A stretch of 53,398 nt of DNA, taken from NCBI GenBank assembly GCA_002437115.1, contig DJOD01000062.1, positions 1-53,398 on the forward strand, written 5' to 3'. The notes under the pieces are model-generated. The model searched no databases and was not told the origin of the DNA. It was given only the letters and a program-made list of their open reading frames with translations. This document shows positions 1-7,876 of the stretch, one piece after another. This stretch comes from Prevotella sp. UBA6447. Lineage in GTDB: Bacteria > Bacteroidota > Bacteroidia > Bacteroidales > Bacteroidaceae. Each line of letters begins with the position of its first letter. Position 1 is the stretch's first letter. Position numbers and translations under genes: made by a program.

Positions 1-93
1 AAATTAATAGAACCTACCTAAAACGTCTTTGTCAAGGCTTCTTATCCCGAACTGGAGTAAGCAATTTAGGCATACTGGTGTGCTGGAAGATAA

Positions 94-140
94 CAAAAAA
101 AACGAGCTATCCTTGTTCGTTTCTGAACGAGGATGGCTCG
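94..140 (-). terminator. Rho-independent terminator after secDF
   Basis: Read on the minus strand, an imperfect stem (positions 103-119 pairing with 125-140, loop around TTTCTG) is followed by a run of eight T. It lies about 55 bases beyond the secDF stop codon. Bases 1-93 show no gene I can support. Confidence 0.85.
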
Positions 141-194
141 CTTGCGTTATGGCGGAGCCCCGCAGGGAGGCTCTGCCTCAGATGTTGATGGTCA

Positions 195-3100
195 TTAAGC
201 TTGCTCCACGGCAGTGGCGGGCTGCTCCTTGATCTTGCGCCCCATCACGAGGTAGGCGATGGGCGACGCGAGGAAGATGGAGCTGAGCGTGCCGAAGACC
301 ACACCCAGGGTCATGGCGAAGGCGAACGGCTGGATGCTCTTTCCGCCCAGGAAGAGGATGCAGAGCAACACGACGAGCGTGGTGACTGACGTGTTGATGG
401 TACGGGCCAGGGTCTGGTTGATGGAGTCGTTGAACAGTTTCTGCAAGTCATCCTTCGGGTGGAGCTTCAAGTTCTCGCGGATGCGGTCGAATACCACCAC
501 CTTATCGTTGATGGAGTAGCCGATGACGGTTAGCACGGCACCGATGAACGTTTGGTCAACCTCCAGAGAGAAAGGCAGCAGGCCTTGCAGCAACGAGAAG
601 AAGCCGATGACGGTTACCGCGTCGAATGTAAGGGCAATGGTAGAGCCCAACGAGAAGGCCACATTGCGGAAACGAAGCAGGATGTAGAGGAAGATGGCGG
701 CGAGGGCGATGACCACGCTGATGACTGCGCTGCGTGTGACGTCCTTGGCGATGGACGGACCCACCTTCGAAGAGCTGATGATGGAGCCACCCTGACGGAT
801 GTCCGGGTTCTTGAAGGTCTCCACATTCTTCTGGCTGACGAGGCCGGCGTCCTTCAAGCCCTTGAAGAGCATGGTCTCCACCTGTCCGTCTACCTTGGTA
901 TCGGTCGACTCAATCTTGTAGTTGGTGGAGATGCGGATGGTGCGGCCGTCGTTGCCCAGCGAGATGGCACTGGTAGTGTAGCCAGGGAAGGTCTTTTCCA
1001 AGACGGTGCGCACCTGCTCAGGCTCAGTGGCCTTTTCGAACTGCACCACATAGTTGCGACCGCCCGTGAAGTCGATGCTCTGAGCCAAGTGGCGAGTGCC
1101 GAAGCTGACGATGAAGACCACAAGGGCGACGGCTGCGAGCGTGAAGCTCTTCTTGTAGGCTGCCATGAACTTGAAGTTGGTGCCCTGCATCATGTTCTTG
1201 GAGACGCTGGTCCATAGTTTCAGATGCATCCACTTGCCGTGGTTGAGCTTGTAATCGTAAACGAGACGAGTCAAGTAAACTGCCGTGAAGAACGAGCAGA
1301 CGATGCCGATGATCCATGTGGTGGCGAAGCCGCGGATGGGACCTGTGCCGAAGAGGTAGAGAATGACACCAGTGATGACTGAAGTCAAGTTGGAGTCGAA
1401 GATGGCCGAGAATGCGTTGCTGTAACCGGCGTTGATGGCCAGCCGCATGTCCTTTCCGGCGCGGAGCTCCTCCTTGATGCGTTCATAAATCAGCACGTTG
1501 GCGTCGACAGCTGTACCGAGCGACAATACCATACCGGCGATGCCACTCATGGTGAGGGCGGCCTGGAACGAAGTCAGGATACCCAGCGTGAAGAACACGT
1601 TGAGCAAGAGGGCCAGCACAGCCAGTGATCCGGGGATGATGTTGTAGACCACAAGCATGTAGATGACCAGGAGCACGAAGGCAATGGCAAACGAGATGAT
1701 GCCTTGCTGGATGGATTGGGCGCCGAGTGTCGGGCCGACAACCTCTTCCTGCACGATGTGTGCGGGTGCGGGCATACGTCCCGACTTCAAGGTGTTGGCC
1801 AGGTCCTTGGTGTCCTCGATGGTGAAGTTGCCGGTGATGGAGCTCTGTCCGCCGTCAATCTGGTTGAGGATGCGAGGAGAGGTGTAGACCACACCGTCTA
1901 GCACGATGGCGATGGCCTTGCCGATGTTGGCCTTGGTGAGCTCAGACCAACGGCGTGCGCCCTCAGAGTTCATGGACATGGATACCTCGGGGGCTCCTGT
2001 GATGTGGTTGAACTGGTCGCTGGCATCGGTGATGACATCGCCCTCAAGCGGAGCGCGCCCGTTGCTAGTGGTAACCTTCAGGGCGTGGAGTTCGAAGATG
2101 TTCTTGGCCTGTATGTTGTCGGTGGGCTTGGCGCTCCACATCAGGCGAAGGTCGGCGGGCAACACCTGCTTGGCCACTTGCCCGTAGATGACCTTGTTGA
2201 TGGCAGCCGTGTCTCGTGCGCTGGCATAGCCCACAAGGCTGAGGCTGCCCTGGCCGGTAGTCTGCAGCATGGCGAGCAGCGGGTGCTGCTTCTTGGCTTG
2301 TTGCAACTCGTCGTCGGGAGTGGTCTTGATGTTGTTGGCTTTCTTGCCGTTGTTAATCATGAACTTGTGCTGTGCCTGCTTCTTGGCAGGCTCAGCCTTC
2401 TTCTCCTTCTTGGCGCTGGCAGAGTCTTTCTTGGCGGCCGACTCCTCATCGCCGTTGGCCAGGCGCTGGTCGAGCTGCTGCAGGTAGGGGATGATTTCCT
2501 CGGCATTGTAGGTCTCCCAGAACTCGAGGTTGGCGCTTCCTTGCAGGAGCTTGCGTATGCGCTCGGGCTCCTTGATGCCGGGCATCTCCACCATGATGCG
2601 CCCCTCTGCGCCTTGGATGCGCTGGATGTTGGGCTGCACCACGCCAAACTGGTCGATACGTGTGCGAACGACATTGAAGGAGTTGTCGATGGCCGAGCTT
2701 ACCTCCGCGCGCAGCGTTTTCTCCACCTCCGCGTCGGTGCTTGTGGGCGACACCTTGCCTTGGAGTTGCTGGGTGGCAAACACTTCAGCCAGGTTGTGCC
2801 CCGGAGCGTTCTTGTGGTAAGCGTCAATGAAGAGCGAGATGAAGTCGCTCTTGCCGGCTTCCTGTTGTTTCTTGGCCTCGTTCATCGACTTGACGAATGC
2901 CGGGTCGGTCTTGTGGTCGGCAAGCATGTCGACCACGTCGGGCACTGAGATTTCCAGCACCACGTTCATACCGCCCTTCAGATCCAGTCCGAGACCGATC
3001 TGCGTTTGCAGACACTTCTGGTAGTCGTAAATGCCAAGGTACTTCACGGAGTCCTTGTAGTTCTGTTGATCGATGGGATCCTTGAGCTTGGCAGCCTGAT

Positions 3101-3197
3101 TGTCATAGTAGTTTGTGGCAATCGGGAACGACAAATAGAAGAGGCATGTAAGCGTCAGTAAGATGGCGGTTACAATTACAATTCCTTTGTTTCGCAT
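195..3197 (-). CDS. secDF: Protein translocase subunit SecDF (fused SecD-SecF)
   Basis: SecDF uses the proton gradient to help SecYEG complete protein export across the inner membrane. The 1000-residue protein is a natural SecD-SecF fusion, common in Bacteroidota. An N-terminal membrane segment lies near residues 6-27, followed by a large periplasmic domain with a Lys/Ala-rich low-complexity insert around 250-285. The SecD membrane domain carries the conserved AVDANVLIYERIKEEL motif near residue 570. The SecF half starts near 660, with DFTGGRNYVVQF and later SINDKVVVFDRIRENL. All hallmark motifs are present and both halves are full length. The gene stands alone between a clear terminator and a long gap, so it is probably monocistronic. 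In this window it would serve export of the many outer-membrane and secreted proteins. Confidence 0.97.
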   Translation of the reverse strand: MRNKGIVIVTAILLTLTCLFYLSFPIATNYYDNQAAKLKDPIDQQNYKDSVKYLGIYDYQKCLQTQIGLGLDLKGGMNVVLEISVPDVVDMLADHKTDPAFVKSMNEAKKQQEAGKSDFISLFIDAYHKNAPGHNLAEVFATQQLQGKVSPTSTDAEVEKTLRAEVSSAIDNSFNVVRTRIDQFGVVQPNIQRIQGAEGRIMVEMPGIKEPERIRKLLQGSANLEFWETYNAEEIIPYLQQLDQRLANGDEESAAKKDSASAKKEKKAEPAKKQAQHKFMINNGKKANNIKTTPDDELQQAKKQHPLLAMLQTTGQGSLSLVGYASARDTAAINKVIYGQVAKQVLPADLRLMWSAKPTDNIQAKNIFELHALKVTTSNGRAPLEGDVITDASDQFNHITGAPEVSMSMNSEGARRWSELTKANIGKAIAIVLDGVVYTSPRILNQIDGGQSSITGNFTIEDTKDLANTLKSGRMPAPAHIVQEEVVGPTLGAQSIQQGIISFAIAFVLLVIYMLVVYNIIPGSLAVLALLLNVFFTLGILTSFQAALTMSGIAGMVLSLGTAVDANVLIYERIKEELRAGKDMRLAINAGYSNAFSAIFDSNLTSVITGVILYLFGTGPIRGFATTWIIGIVCSFFTAVYLTRLVYDYKLNHGKWMHLKLWTSVSKNMMQGTNFKFMAAYKKSFTLAAVALVVFIVSFGTRHLAQSIDFTGGRNYVVQFEKATEPEQVRTVLEKTFPGYTTSAISLGNDGRTIRISTNYKIESTDTKVDGQVETMLFKGLKDAGLVSQKNVETFKNPDIRQGGSIISSSKVGPSIAKDVTRSAVISVVIALAAIFLYILLRFRNVAFSLGSTIALTFDAVTVIGFFSLLQGLLPFSLEVDQTFIGAVLTVIGYSINDKVVVFDRIRENLKLHPKDDLQKLFNDSINQTLARTINTSVTTLVVLLCILFLGGKSIQPFAFAMTLGVVFGTLSSIFLASPIAYLVMGRKIKEQPATAVEQA

Positions 3198-3253
3198 TTT
3201 GTTAGTTATTTGTTTATTTATTATTTCAATCTAATTAACATCTATAAGATGTG

Positions 3254-3261
3254 CAAAGATA
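3254..3261 (-). promoter_or_regulatory. Probable -7 promoter element of secDF
   Basis: On the minus strand TATCTTTG matches the Bacteroidota -7 consensus TAnnTTTG, 57 bases upstream of the secDF ATG. No good TTTG -33 box is seen at the usual distance, only a TTTCT-like stretch. Confidence 0.55.
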
Positions 3262-3432
3262 CTAATTTTCCTTCTTTTTGAGAAATTTGTAGGTGTTTAT
3301 TATTGCATTTTACGATTTTCCATCCAAATATCTCATGGAAAAAACAAACATAGGTGAAAGCTATGCCTGGGAATGCCGATTGTTTGCATCCGTTCTGTGG
3401 ACATGAAAAGAATTATACTAAGTGTGGCAAGA

Positions 3433-3734
3433 ACACCCCCAATGGCATACCTTATTTAAGTTTCTGATTTAGCCAATCAAACCAAATCCGCAACTTATTG
3501 AATATCAGTGGATAGCGTATCGTAAAAAATAATAGCTGTTATTTTATGAATTTAAGCTATTATTTCTAAAATTTAAGCTGTTATTTTTTGCGAAAGAATA
3601 AAGCTCTCCACAAGTTTAGAATTATGGTGCGCGGGCTGCGCTTGAGTTTGTCGCCTACAATAGCAAGAAAGCCTGTTTTGGCTAAATCAGAAACTCGGGT
3701 GCCTTGTTATGACCATTTGGGGCATGCCCGATGC
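3433..3734. mobile_element. MITE-like element with terminal inverted repeats (candidate)
   Basis: The 579-bp gap between secDF and the next gene has no convincing ORF. It contains an 18-bp perfect inverted repeat (3459-3476 and 3678-3695, AGTTTCTGATTTAGCCAA). Weaker similarity extends outward on both sides, including a CCCCAATGG-like block, giving imperfect arms of about 40-45 bp around a core of about 200 bp. There is no transposase. This architecture fits a small non-autonomous element, but the exact ends and any target-site duplication are uncertain. Confidence 0.45.
3524..3589. repeat. AT-rich repeat with AATTTAAGCTRTTATTT units
   Basis: Two direct copies of about 21 bases (from 3548 and from 3569) share AATTTAAGCT(A/G)TTATTT, and an inverted partial copy precedes them (AATAATAGCT at 3528). 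The unit at 3548-3565 recurs exactly, in inverted orientation, at the right end of the window (53381-53398). It lies within the MITE-like element. Confidence 0.6.
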
Positions 3735-3776
3735 GTTCTTGGACTTCTGGTGAACGAAGTCGGATGTATTTTTTTC

Positions 3777-4868
3777 TTATATTTTCCTTCCAAATTTTAG
3801 CCAGCAGTAGATGGGGTTGTGGTCGCTGGCCTTGAAGCGGCTGTCGACGGTGCAACCGTATGGTGTGATGTCGTTGGAGCAGAACATGTGGTCTATGCGC
3901 ACATACATGTGGCTTTGGTTGTAGGACCTGCCGATGCCGTTGCCAGTGGCCGCGTAGCAGTCGATGAGGTCTTCGCCGATGCGCGTGTGGGCATATCCGA
4001 GAGGGTTCTCGTTGAAGTCGCCGCAGACGATGACGCGGTGTCCGGTGCGGTGATTGGCTATGTAGCGCGCCACGGCGTCGGCTTGTGGCGCCCTCTTTTT
4101 TGACGCGTCGGCAAGCTTGTCGATGAGCCGCGACGACTCGGCGCGTGCCATGTCCTCGTCGACATTGCCCTTGATGAGCTTTCCGAAGCCCGTCTTGTCA
4201 TCCTTGTCGAGTGAGTTGGTTTCCAGGTGGTTGTTGACGACGAGCACCTTTTGCCCGTTGACATCGAGGTAGTAGGCCACGCTCATGTTGCCTTCCGAGG
4301 GGTATTCGATAATTTGCGAGCGGCGAATTGGAAAGCGGCTGTAGAGCCCGATGATGTCACCGCTCTTCACTTTCTTCACCTCCTTGATGTAGGGATATCT
4401 CCTGCGGAAGGTGCTGTCGAAGGGCAGCTTGTGGGCGCCTTCTTGCACGCACACGATGTCGGCTCCGCTGCGGAGGATGTAGGAGGCTATGGAGTCGTCG
4501 GAGAACGTGGCCACGCTCTCTGGTTTCATGGAGTGGTAGGCAAGCGTGTTGTACGACAGCACTTTGATGGCTCCCACAGGTGGGTCTTGTGGGATGTTGA
4601 CGGGCATGTAGGTCCTCATGGGTCCGTAGCATAGCAGGTAGCCCGCGAAAGGTATGATGATGCCCTTGGGCTTGGCTATGACCCAAAACACGAGAAATGC
4701 CGCGTTGATGGCGATGAACGCCGGGAAGATGAGGCCGGCGTTGGCCAAAACGGGGTGGTTGGCGGGATTGATGTGCCCGCTGTAACCTATGAAAAGCATG
4801 AGCAAGATGGTGGCGATGTTGGCTCCTGCAATGACCTGCAACGAAAATTTTTTAATTTTTTTGATCAT
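3777..4868 (-). CDS. Endonuclease/exonuclease/phosphatase family membrane protein
   Basis: This 363-residue protein has two or three hydrophobic segments in the first 100 residues, then an EEP-fold catalytic domain from about residue 103. The metal-site motifs are visible in order: LSYNTLAY, VCVQEG (metal-binding Glu), NNHLET, GDFNENP and the C-terminal SDHNPIYCW. The fold hydrolyses phosphodiester or phosphomonoester bonds, but the substrate here cannot be read from sequence. The predicted catalytic side would face the periplasm or cytoplasm depending on topology. Its start overlaps the rhomboid gene by 17 bases, so the two are co-transcribed and probably translationally coupled. The same gene pair is, as far as I recall, common in Bacteroidales. 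Confidence 0.85.
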   Translation of the reverse strand: MIKKIKKFSLQVIAGANIATILLMLFIGYSGHINPANHPVLANAGLIFPAFIAINAAFLVFWVIAKPKGIIIPFAGYLLCYGPMRTYMPVNIPQDPPVGAIKVLSYNTLAYHSMKPESVATFSDDSIASYILRSGADIVCVQEGAHKLPFDSTFRRRYPYIKEVKKVKSGDIIGLYSRFPIRRSQIIEYPSEGNMSVAYYLDVNGQKVLVVNNHLETNSLDKDDKTGFGKLIKGNVDEDMARAESSRLIDKLADASKKRAPQADAVARYIANHRTGHRVIVCGDFNENPLGYAHTRIGEDLIDCYAATGNGIGRSYNQSHMYVRIDHMFCSNDITPYGCTVDSRFKASDHNPIYCWLKFGRKI

Positions 4869-5772
4869 GATTGCTTTGATCGAAAAGAGTTTGTTTCTCG
4901 GCCTTTGTCAGGCTGTCGTATCCGCTTTTCCTTATCTTGTCAAGTATGCGGTCTGTTTCTTCTTGGGTGGCGCGCTTGTTGGCGTTGTAATCCCAGTCGG
5001 CGTTGCCCGTGTGGTTGCGCCCCGTGGCTCTACGGCTGGCCTGGTGGTTGCGCCAACGTTGCTGCAAGCTGCTGAAAAATTGCGTGTCGCGCTCCGCTCG
5101 GTAAGCTCCGCGCGCTTGCCGTCGCCAATATAGGATGAGGAAAAATCCGAAGGCCATGCCCCCGAGGTGTGCCGTGTGTGCCACGCCGTCGCCATGGGCG
5201 CTCATGCCCAGGAAAAACTCGATGGCGATGGAGCCGATGACCATCCACTTGGCCTTGATGGGCACGGGGATGGGGATGATGAACATCCGCTCGTTGGGAA
5301 ACATCATGCCGAAGGCGAGCAGCAGCGAGTAGATGGCTCCGGAGGCTCCCACGGTAGTCCATAGGTTGAGGTACTGGTCGGTCGGGATGAGGGCAGCGCC
5401 AGTGTTGACCATATTGAAGTTGGCCATCCCTTCGCTCGTGTATTGTATGTATTGGGCAATCTCTTGGCACAGGCCAGCTCCCACGCCACAGAATATGTAA
5501 TAAAAAAGGTATCGCTTTTGTCCCCACACGTTTTCCATGACCGCGCCAAACATCCACAGCATGAACATGTTGAAGATGATGTGTTGCCAGCCCCCGTGCA
5601 TGAACATATAGGTGACGAGCTGGTAGGTGTGGAAGTCTTGCGCCTTGAAAAAGTGGAGCCCCAGCAGGCTGGTGAGGTCTATCCCGGCGGTTGGCGCGAG
5701 CACCTCGATGGCCAGGAAGAGCAGCACGTTGATGATGAGCAAGTTTTTGGTGATGGTCGGTATTTTTGGCAT
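4852..5772 (-). CDS. Rhomboid family intramembrane serine protease
   Basis: Rhomboids cleave membrane-anchored substrates within the bilayer. The 306-residue protein has about six membrane segments. The Ser nucleophile lies in VGASGAIYSLLLAFG (GASG motif) and the catalytic His in HTAHLGGMAFG, so the Ser-His dyad is intact. An HGGWQHIIFNMFMLW segment earlier matches the conserved H..W.H...N motif of loop 1/TM2. The C-terminal 80 or so residues form a charged cytosolic tail rich in Arg, Gln and Asn. It is the first gene of a two-gene unit with the downstream EEP-family protein. A TAAATTTG -7 element lies at 5813-5820. The substrate is unknown. Confidence 0.93.
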   Translation of the reverse strand: MPKIPTITKNLLIINVLLFLAIEVLAPTAGIDLTSLLGLHFFKAQDFHTYQLVTYMFMHGGWQHIIFNMFMLWMFGAVMENVWGQKRYLFYYIFCGVGAGLCQEIAQYIQYTSEGMANFNMVNTGAALIPTDQYLNLWTTVGASGAIYSLLLAFGMMFPNERMFIIPIPVPIKAKWMVIGSIAIEFFLGMSAHGDGVAHTAHLGGMAFGFFLILYWRRQARGAYRAERDTQFFSSLQQRWRNHQASRRATGRNHTGNADWDYNANKRATQEETDRILDKIRKSGYDSLTKAEKQTLFDQSNHDQKN

Positions 5773-5812
5773 GATGTAATCCTGTTTGTTGAAATGGTCT
5801 TAAAAATCGGTG

Positions 5813-5820
5813 CAAATTTA
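5813..5820 (-). promoter_or_regulatory. Probable -7 element of the rhomboid/EEP operon
   Basis: The minus strand reads TAAATTTG, matching TAnnTTTG, 40 bases upstream of the rhomboid start. No clear -33 TTTG at the standard spacing. Confidence 0.5.
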
Positions 5821-5902
5821 CGAAAAAAGTCGGTTAAATGGCTATGAAACAATGGATTTGCGTTGTTTTTTAATCTTTTGCATCACTTTTTTTTTATTTT
5901 TG

Positions 5903-5933
5903 TTTGGATTATGAAACTAAAGACCTATATTTG
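5903..5933 (+). promoter_or_regulatory. Promoter of the HU gene
   Basis: TTTG at 5903-5906, 19 bases, then TATATTTG at 5926-5933: a full match to the Bacteroidota housekeeping promoter (TTTG-N19-TAnnTTTG). Transcription should start near 5940, giving a leader of about 45 nt. Confidence 0.88.
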
Positions 5934-5984
5934 TCGCCACAAAAGGCAGGAACATCATTAATATTCACAAAATAACCCAAAATT

Positions 5985-6260
5985 ATGAACAAGACAGAAT
6001 TAGTAAAGAAGATTGCTGAGGCAGCAGGTATCACCTCCACACAGGCCAAGGCAGCATTGGACGCTACGACGGACGCCATCAAGGACGCTTTGGTAGCTGG
6101 TGAAAAGGTACAGCTCGTTGGTTTTGGCACCTTCGCTACGAAGGAGCGTCCTGCTCGCCAGGGTGTCAATCCTCGCACAGGCGAGAAGGTGGAGCTCGCT
6201 GCCAAGACGGTTATCAAGTTTGCTGCTGGTGCCCAGTTTGCTGATGCGGTCAACAAGTAA
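5985..6260 (+). CDS. HU family DNA-binding protein
   Basis: HU proteins are small nucleoid-associated dimers that bend DNA. At 91 residues this is the standard length. It begins MNKTELVKKIAEAAGIT, contains the GFGTFATKERPARQGVNPRT segment (the HU DNA-binding arm with its RxGxNPxTG signature) and ends in the usual amphipathic helix. It is a single-gene unit bounded by a strong promoter and a strong terminator, consistent with high independent expression. Confidence 0.97.
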   Translation: MNKTELVKKIAEAAGITSTQAKAALDATTDAIKDALVAGEKVQLVGFGTFATKERPARQGVNPRTGEKVELAAKTVIKFAAGAQFADAVNK

Positions 6261-6277
6261 TTGTAAATATATTTAAT

Positions 6278-6311
6278 AAAAAAGCCCACGGAGCTCCGTG
6301 GGCTTTTTTTT
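6278..6311. terminator. Bidirectional terminator between HU and the SDR gene
   Basis: Perfect stem AGCCCACGGA/TCCGTGGGCT, with A-runs on the left and T-runs on the right. It serves the HU gene on the plus strand and the convergent SDR gene on the minus strand. Confidence 0.93.
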
Positions 6312-6341
6312 ATGATGGCTGCTTGTTTCAACCGCAGTGGC

Positions 6342-7163
6342 TTATCCCTTGAACTGTGAGGGGTCTTTGCCGATGTATGCCAGGATGCCGCCGTCGACGT
6401 AAAGCACGTGGCCGTTGACAGCGTCAGAGGCGTGTGAGGCCAGGAACACGGCGGGGCCACCCAGCTCAGAGGGGTCGAGCCAACGGCCGGCTGGTGTCTT
6501 GGCGCAGATGAACTTGTCGAAAGGATGGCGGCTGCCGTCCGGCTGCCGCTCGCGCAGGGGAGCGGTCTGCGGTGTGGCGATATAGCCCGGACCGATGGCG
6601 TTGCACTGTATGTTGTACTGTCCGTACTCTGAGCAGATGTTGCGAGTGAGCATCTTCAGGCCACCCTTGGCAGCGGCGTAGGCTGAAACGGTCTCGCGAC
6701 CAAGCTCCGACATCATGGAGCACATGTTGATGATTTTGCCCTCCTTGCGTTCAATCATCTCAGGCAGCACGGCCTTGGAGCAGATGAACGGACCCACGAG
6801 GTCGATGTCGATGACTTGCTGGAAGTCCTTGCGGCTCATCTCCACCATGGGGATGCGCTTGATGATGCCAGCGTTGTTGACCAGGATGTCGATGTTGCCA
6901 ACCTCCTCGTGGATTTGCTTCACAAGAGCCTCGACGGCGTTCTCATCGGTGACGTTGCAAACGTATCCGTGCACGTTCTCCACGCCAGCCTCCTTGTAGG
7001 AAGCCAGGCCGCGGTCCACATGCTCTTGGTCGATGTCGTTGAAGATGATGTTCTTCACACCGGCAGCGTGGAATGCCTTCGCGATGTTGAAACCGATACC
7101 GTAAGTGGCGCCTGTGATCCAAGCGTTCTTACCTTCCAAAGAAAAGTCTTTCAAACTAGTCAT
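6342..7163 (-). CDS. Gluconate 5-dehydrogenase-like short-chain dehydrogenase
   Basis: This 273-residue classical SDR has the nucleotide-binding TGATYGIG motif near residue 18, NNAG near 95, and the catalytic Ser plus YAAAK motif (SAYAAAKGG) near 160. The overall sequence resembles gluconate 5-dehydrogenases, which interconvert gluconate and 5-ketogluconate, and the Bacteroidales relatives found with uronate catabolism genes (kduD/idnO-like). No sugar-acid genes are adjacent, so the substrate is inferred from family resemblance only. A TATCTTTG promoter element lies 41 bases upstream, and it shares a terminator with the convergent HU gene. Confidence 0.85.
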   Translation of the reverse strand: MTSLKDFSLEGKNAWITGATYGIGFNIAKAFHAAGVKNIIFNDIDQEHVDRGLASYKEAGVENVHGYVCNVTDENAVEALVKQIHEEVGNIDILVNNAGIIKRIPMVEMSRKDFQQVIDIDLVGPFICSKAVLPEMIERKEGKIINMCSMMSELGRETVSAYAAAKGGLKMLTRNICSEYGQYNIQCNAIGPGYIATPQTAPLRERQPDGSRHPFDKFICAKTPAGRWLDPSELGGPAVFLASHASDAVNGHVLYVDGGILAYIGKDPSQFKG

Positions 7164-7203
7164 AACCTATTGTTTTAAGTTAAAAAAGTCAGTTATACGA
7201 TTG

Positions 7204-7211
7204 CAAAGATA
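7204..7211 (-). promoter_or_regulatory. Probable -7 element of the SDR gene
   Basis: Minus strand TATCTTTG (TAnnTTTG) 41 bases before the ATG. The -33 region is not consensus. Confidence 0.55.
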
Positions 7212-7402
7212 ATCATTTTATTTTGTTCCTAACCTAAATAGAATACGTTTCTTTTGGCAGATACACTCAAGGTGGGGCATATAAATTGTTTCTTTCAGAT
7301 TTTTAAGGCTTTTTTAAAGTTCACAGCGTCTGCAAGCGAGGCGATGTGACGGGCGATTCGATAAAAAAATAAGAGTGTCAACCGTATTTTCCAAAAAATC
7401 AT

Positions 7403-7410
7403 TATCTTTG
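7403..7410 (+). promoter_or_regulatory. Probable -7 element of the YbjQ-family gene
   Basis: TATCTTTG matches TAnnTTTG, 40 bases ahead of the chosen ATG at 7450. The -33 region is weak. The rest of the 7164-7449 gap shows nothing else. Confidence 0.6.
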
Positions 7411-7449
7411 TGGCGATGAATGTTCACAAGCCTTAAAACTTACTCTCAT

Positions 7450-7767
7450 ATGATATTGACAACCACTCCGACCATTGAAGGTCACAAGATTTTGGATTAC
7501 AAGGGCGTGGTGACAGGTGAGACCATCATCGGCGCCAACGTGTTTAAGGACTTCATGGCCTCTATCCGCGATGTCTTTGGCGGTCGCTCGGGCTCTTATG
7601 AGCGAGTGCTCGTCGAGGGGCGTGAGACGGCTTTGCGTGAGCTGGAGCAGCGCGCCCGCGACATGGGTGCCACCGCTGTGGTGGGCATAGCCTTCGACAT
7701 TGAGGCCATCGGGCCAGAAGGTGGTATGTTCCTGGTGTCAGCCAGCGGCACCGCCGTGGTGGTCTGA
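7450..7767 (+). CDS. YbjQ family protein (heavy-metal-binding domain, DUF74)
   Basis: The 105-residue protein starts MILTTTPTIEG and carries the family hallmarks: GVVTGETIIGANVFKDF, then RVLVEGRETALREL, a RARDMGATAVVGI motif, and a C-terminal strand ending in SGTAVVV. YbjQ proteins form small symmetric oligomers of unknown function, sometimes annotated as heavy-metal binding. I chose the ATG at 7450 because family members begin here; an in-frame ATG at 7420 would lie only 10 bases past the -7 element. It is a single-gene unit with its own terminator. Confidence 0.9.
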   Translation: MILTTTPTIEGHKILDYKGVVTGETIIGANVFKDFMASIRDVFGGRSGSYERVLVEGRETALRELEQRARDMGATAVVGIAFDIEAIGPEGGMFLVSASGTAVVV

Positions 7768-7807
7768 CCTGCTGGAAAAGGCATCCGCGCATCAGAAAAT
7801 GGCATGC

Positions 7808-7843
7808 AAAACGGGCATGGACGCTGGTTCATGCCCGTTTTTT
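7808..7843 (+). terminator. Terminator after the YbjQ-family gene
   Basis: Stem AAAACGGGCATG / CATGCCCGTTTT with a 10-base loop and six T at the end. It may also work for the convergent TonB-receptor-like gene that ends at 7877. Confidence 0.9.
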
Positions 7844-7876
7844 CATGCCATCATGTTCTTTTGTGCAGTGGGAAGG

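Noticed and set aside
3588..3800. 70-codon plus-strand frame
   Set aside because: It lies inside the inverted-repeat element, overlaps the 3' end of the EEP gene and shows no protein-like features.
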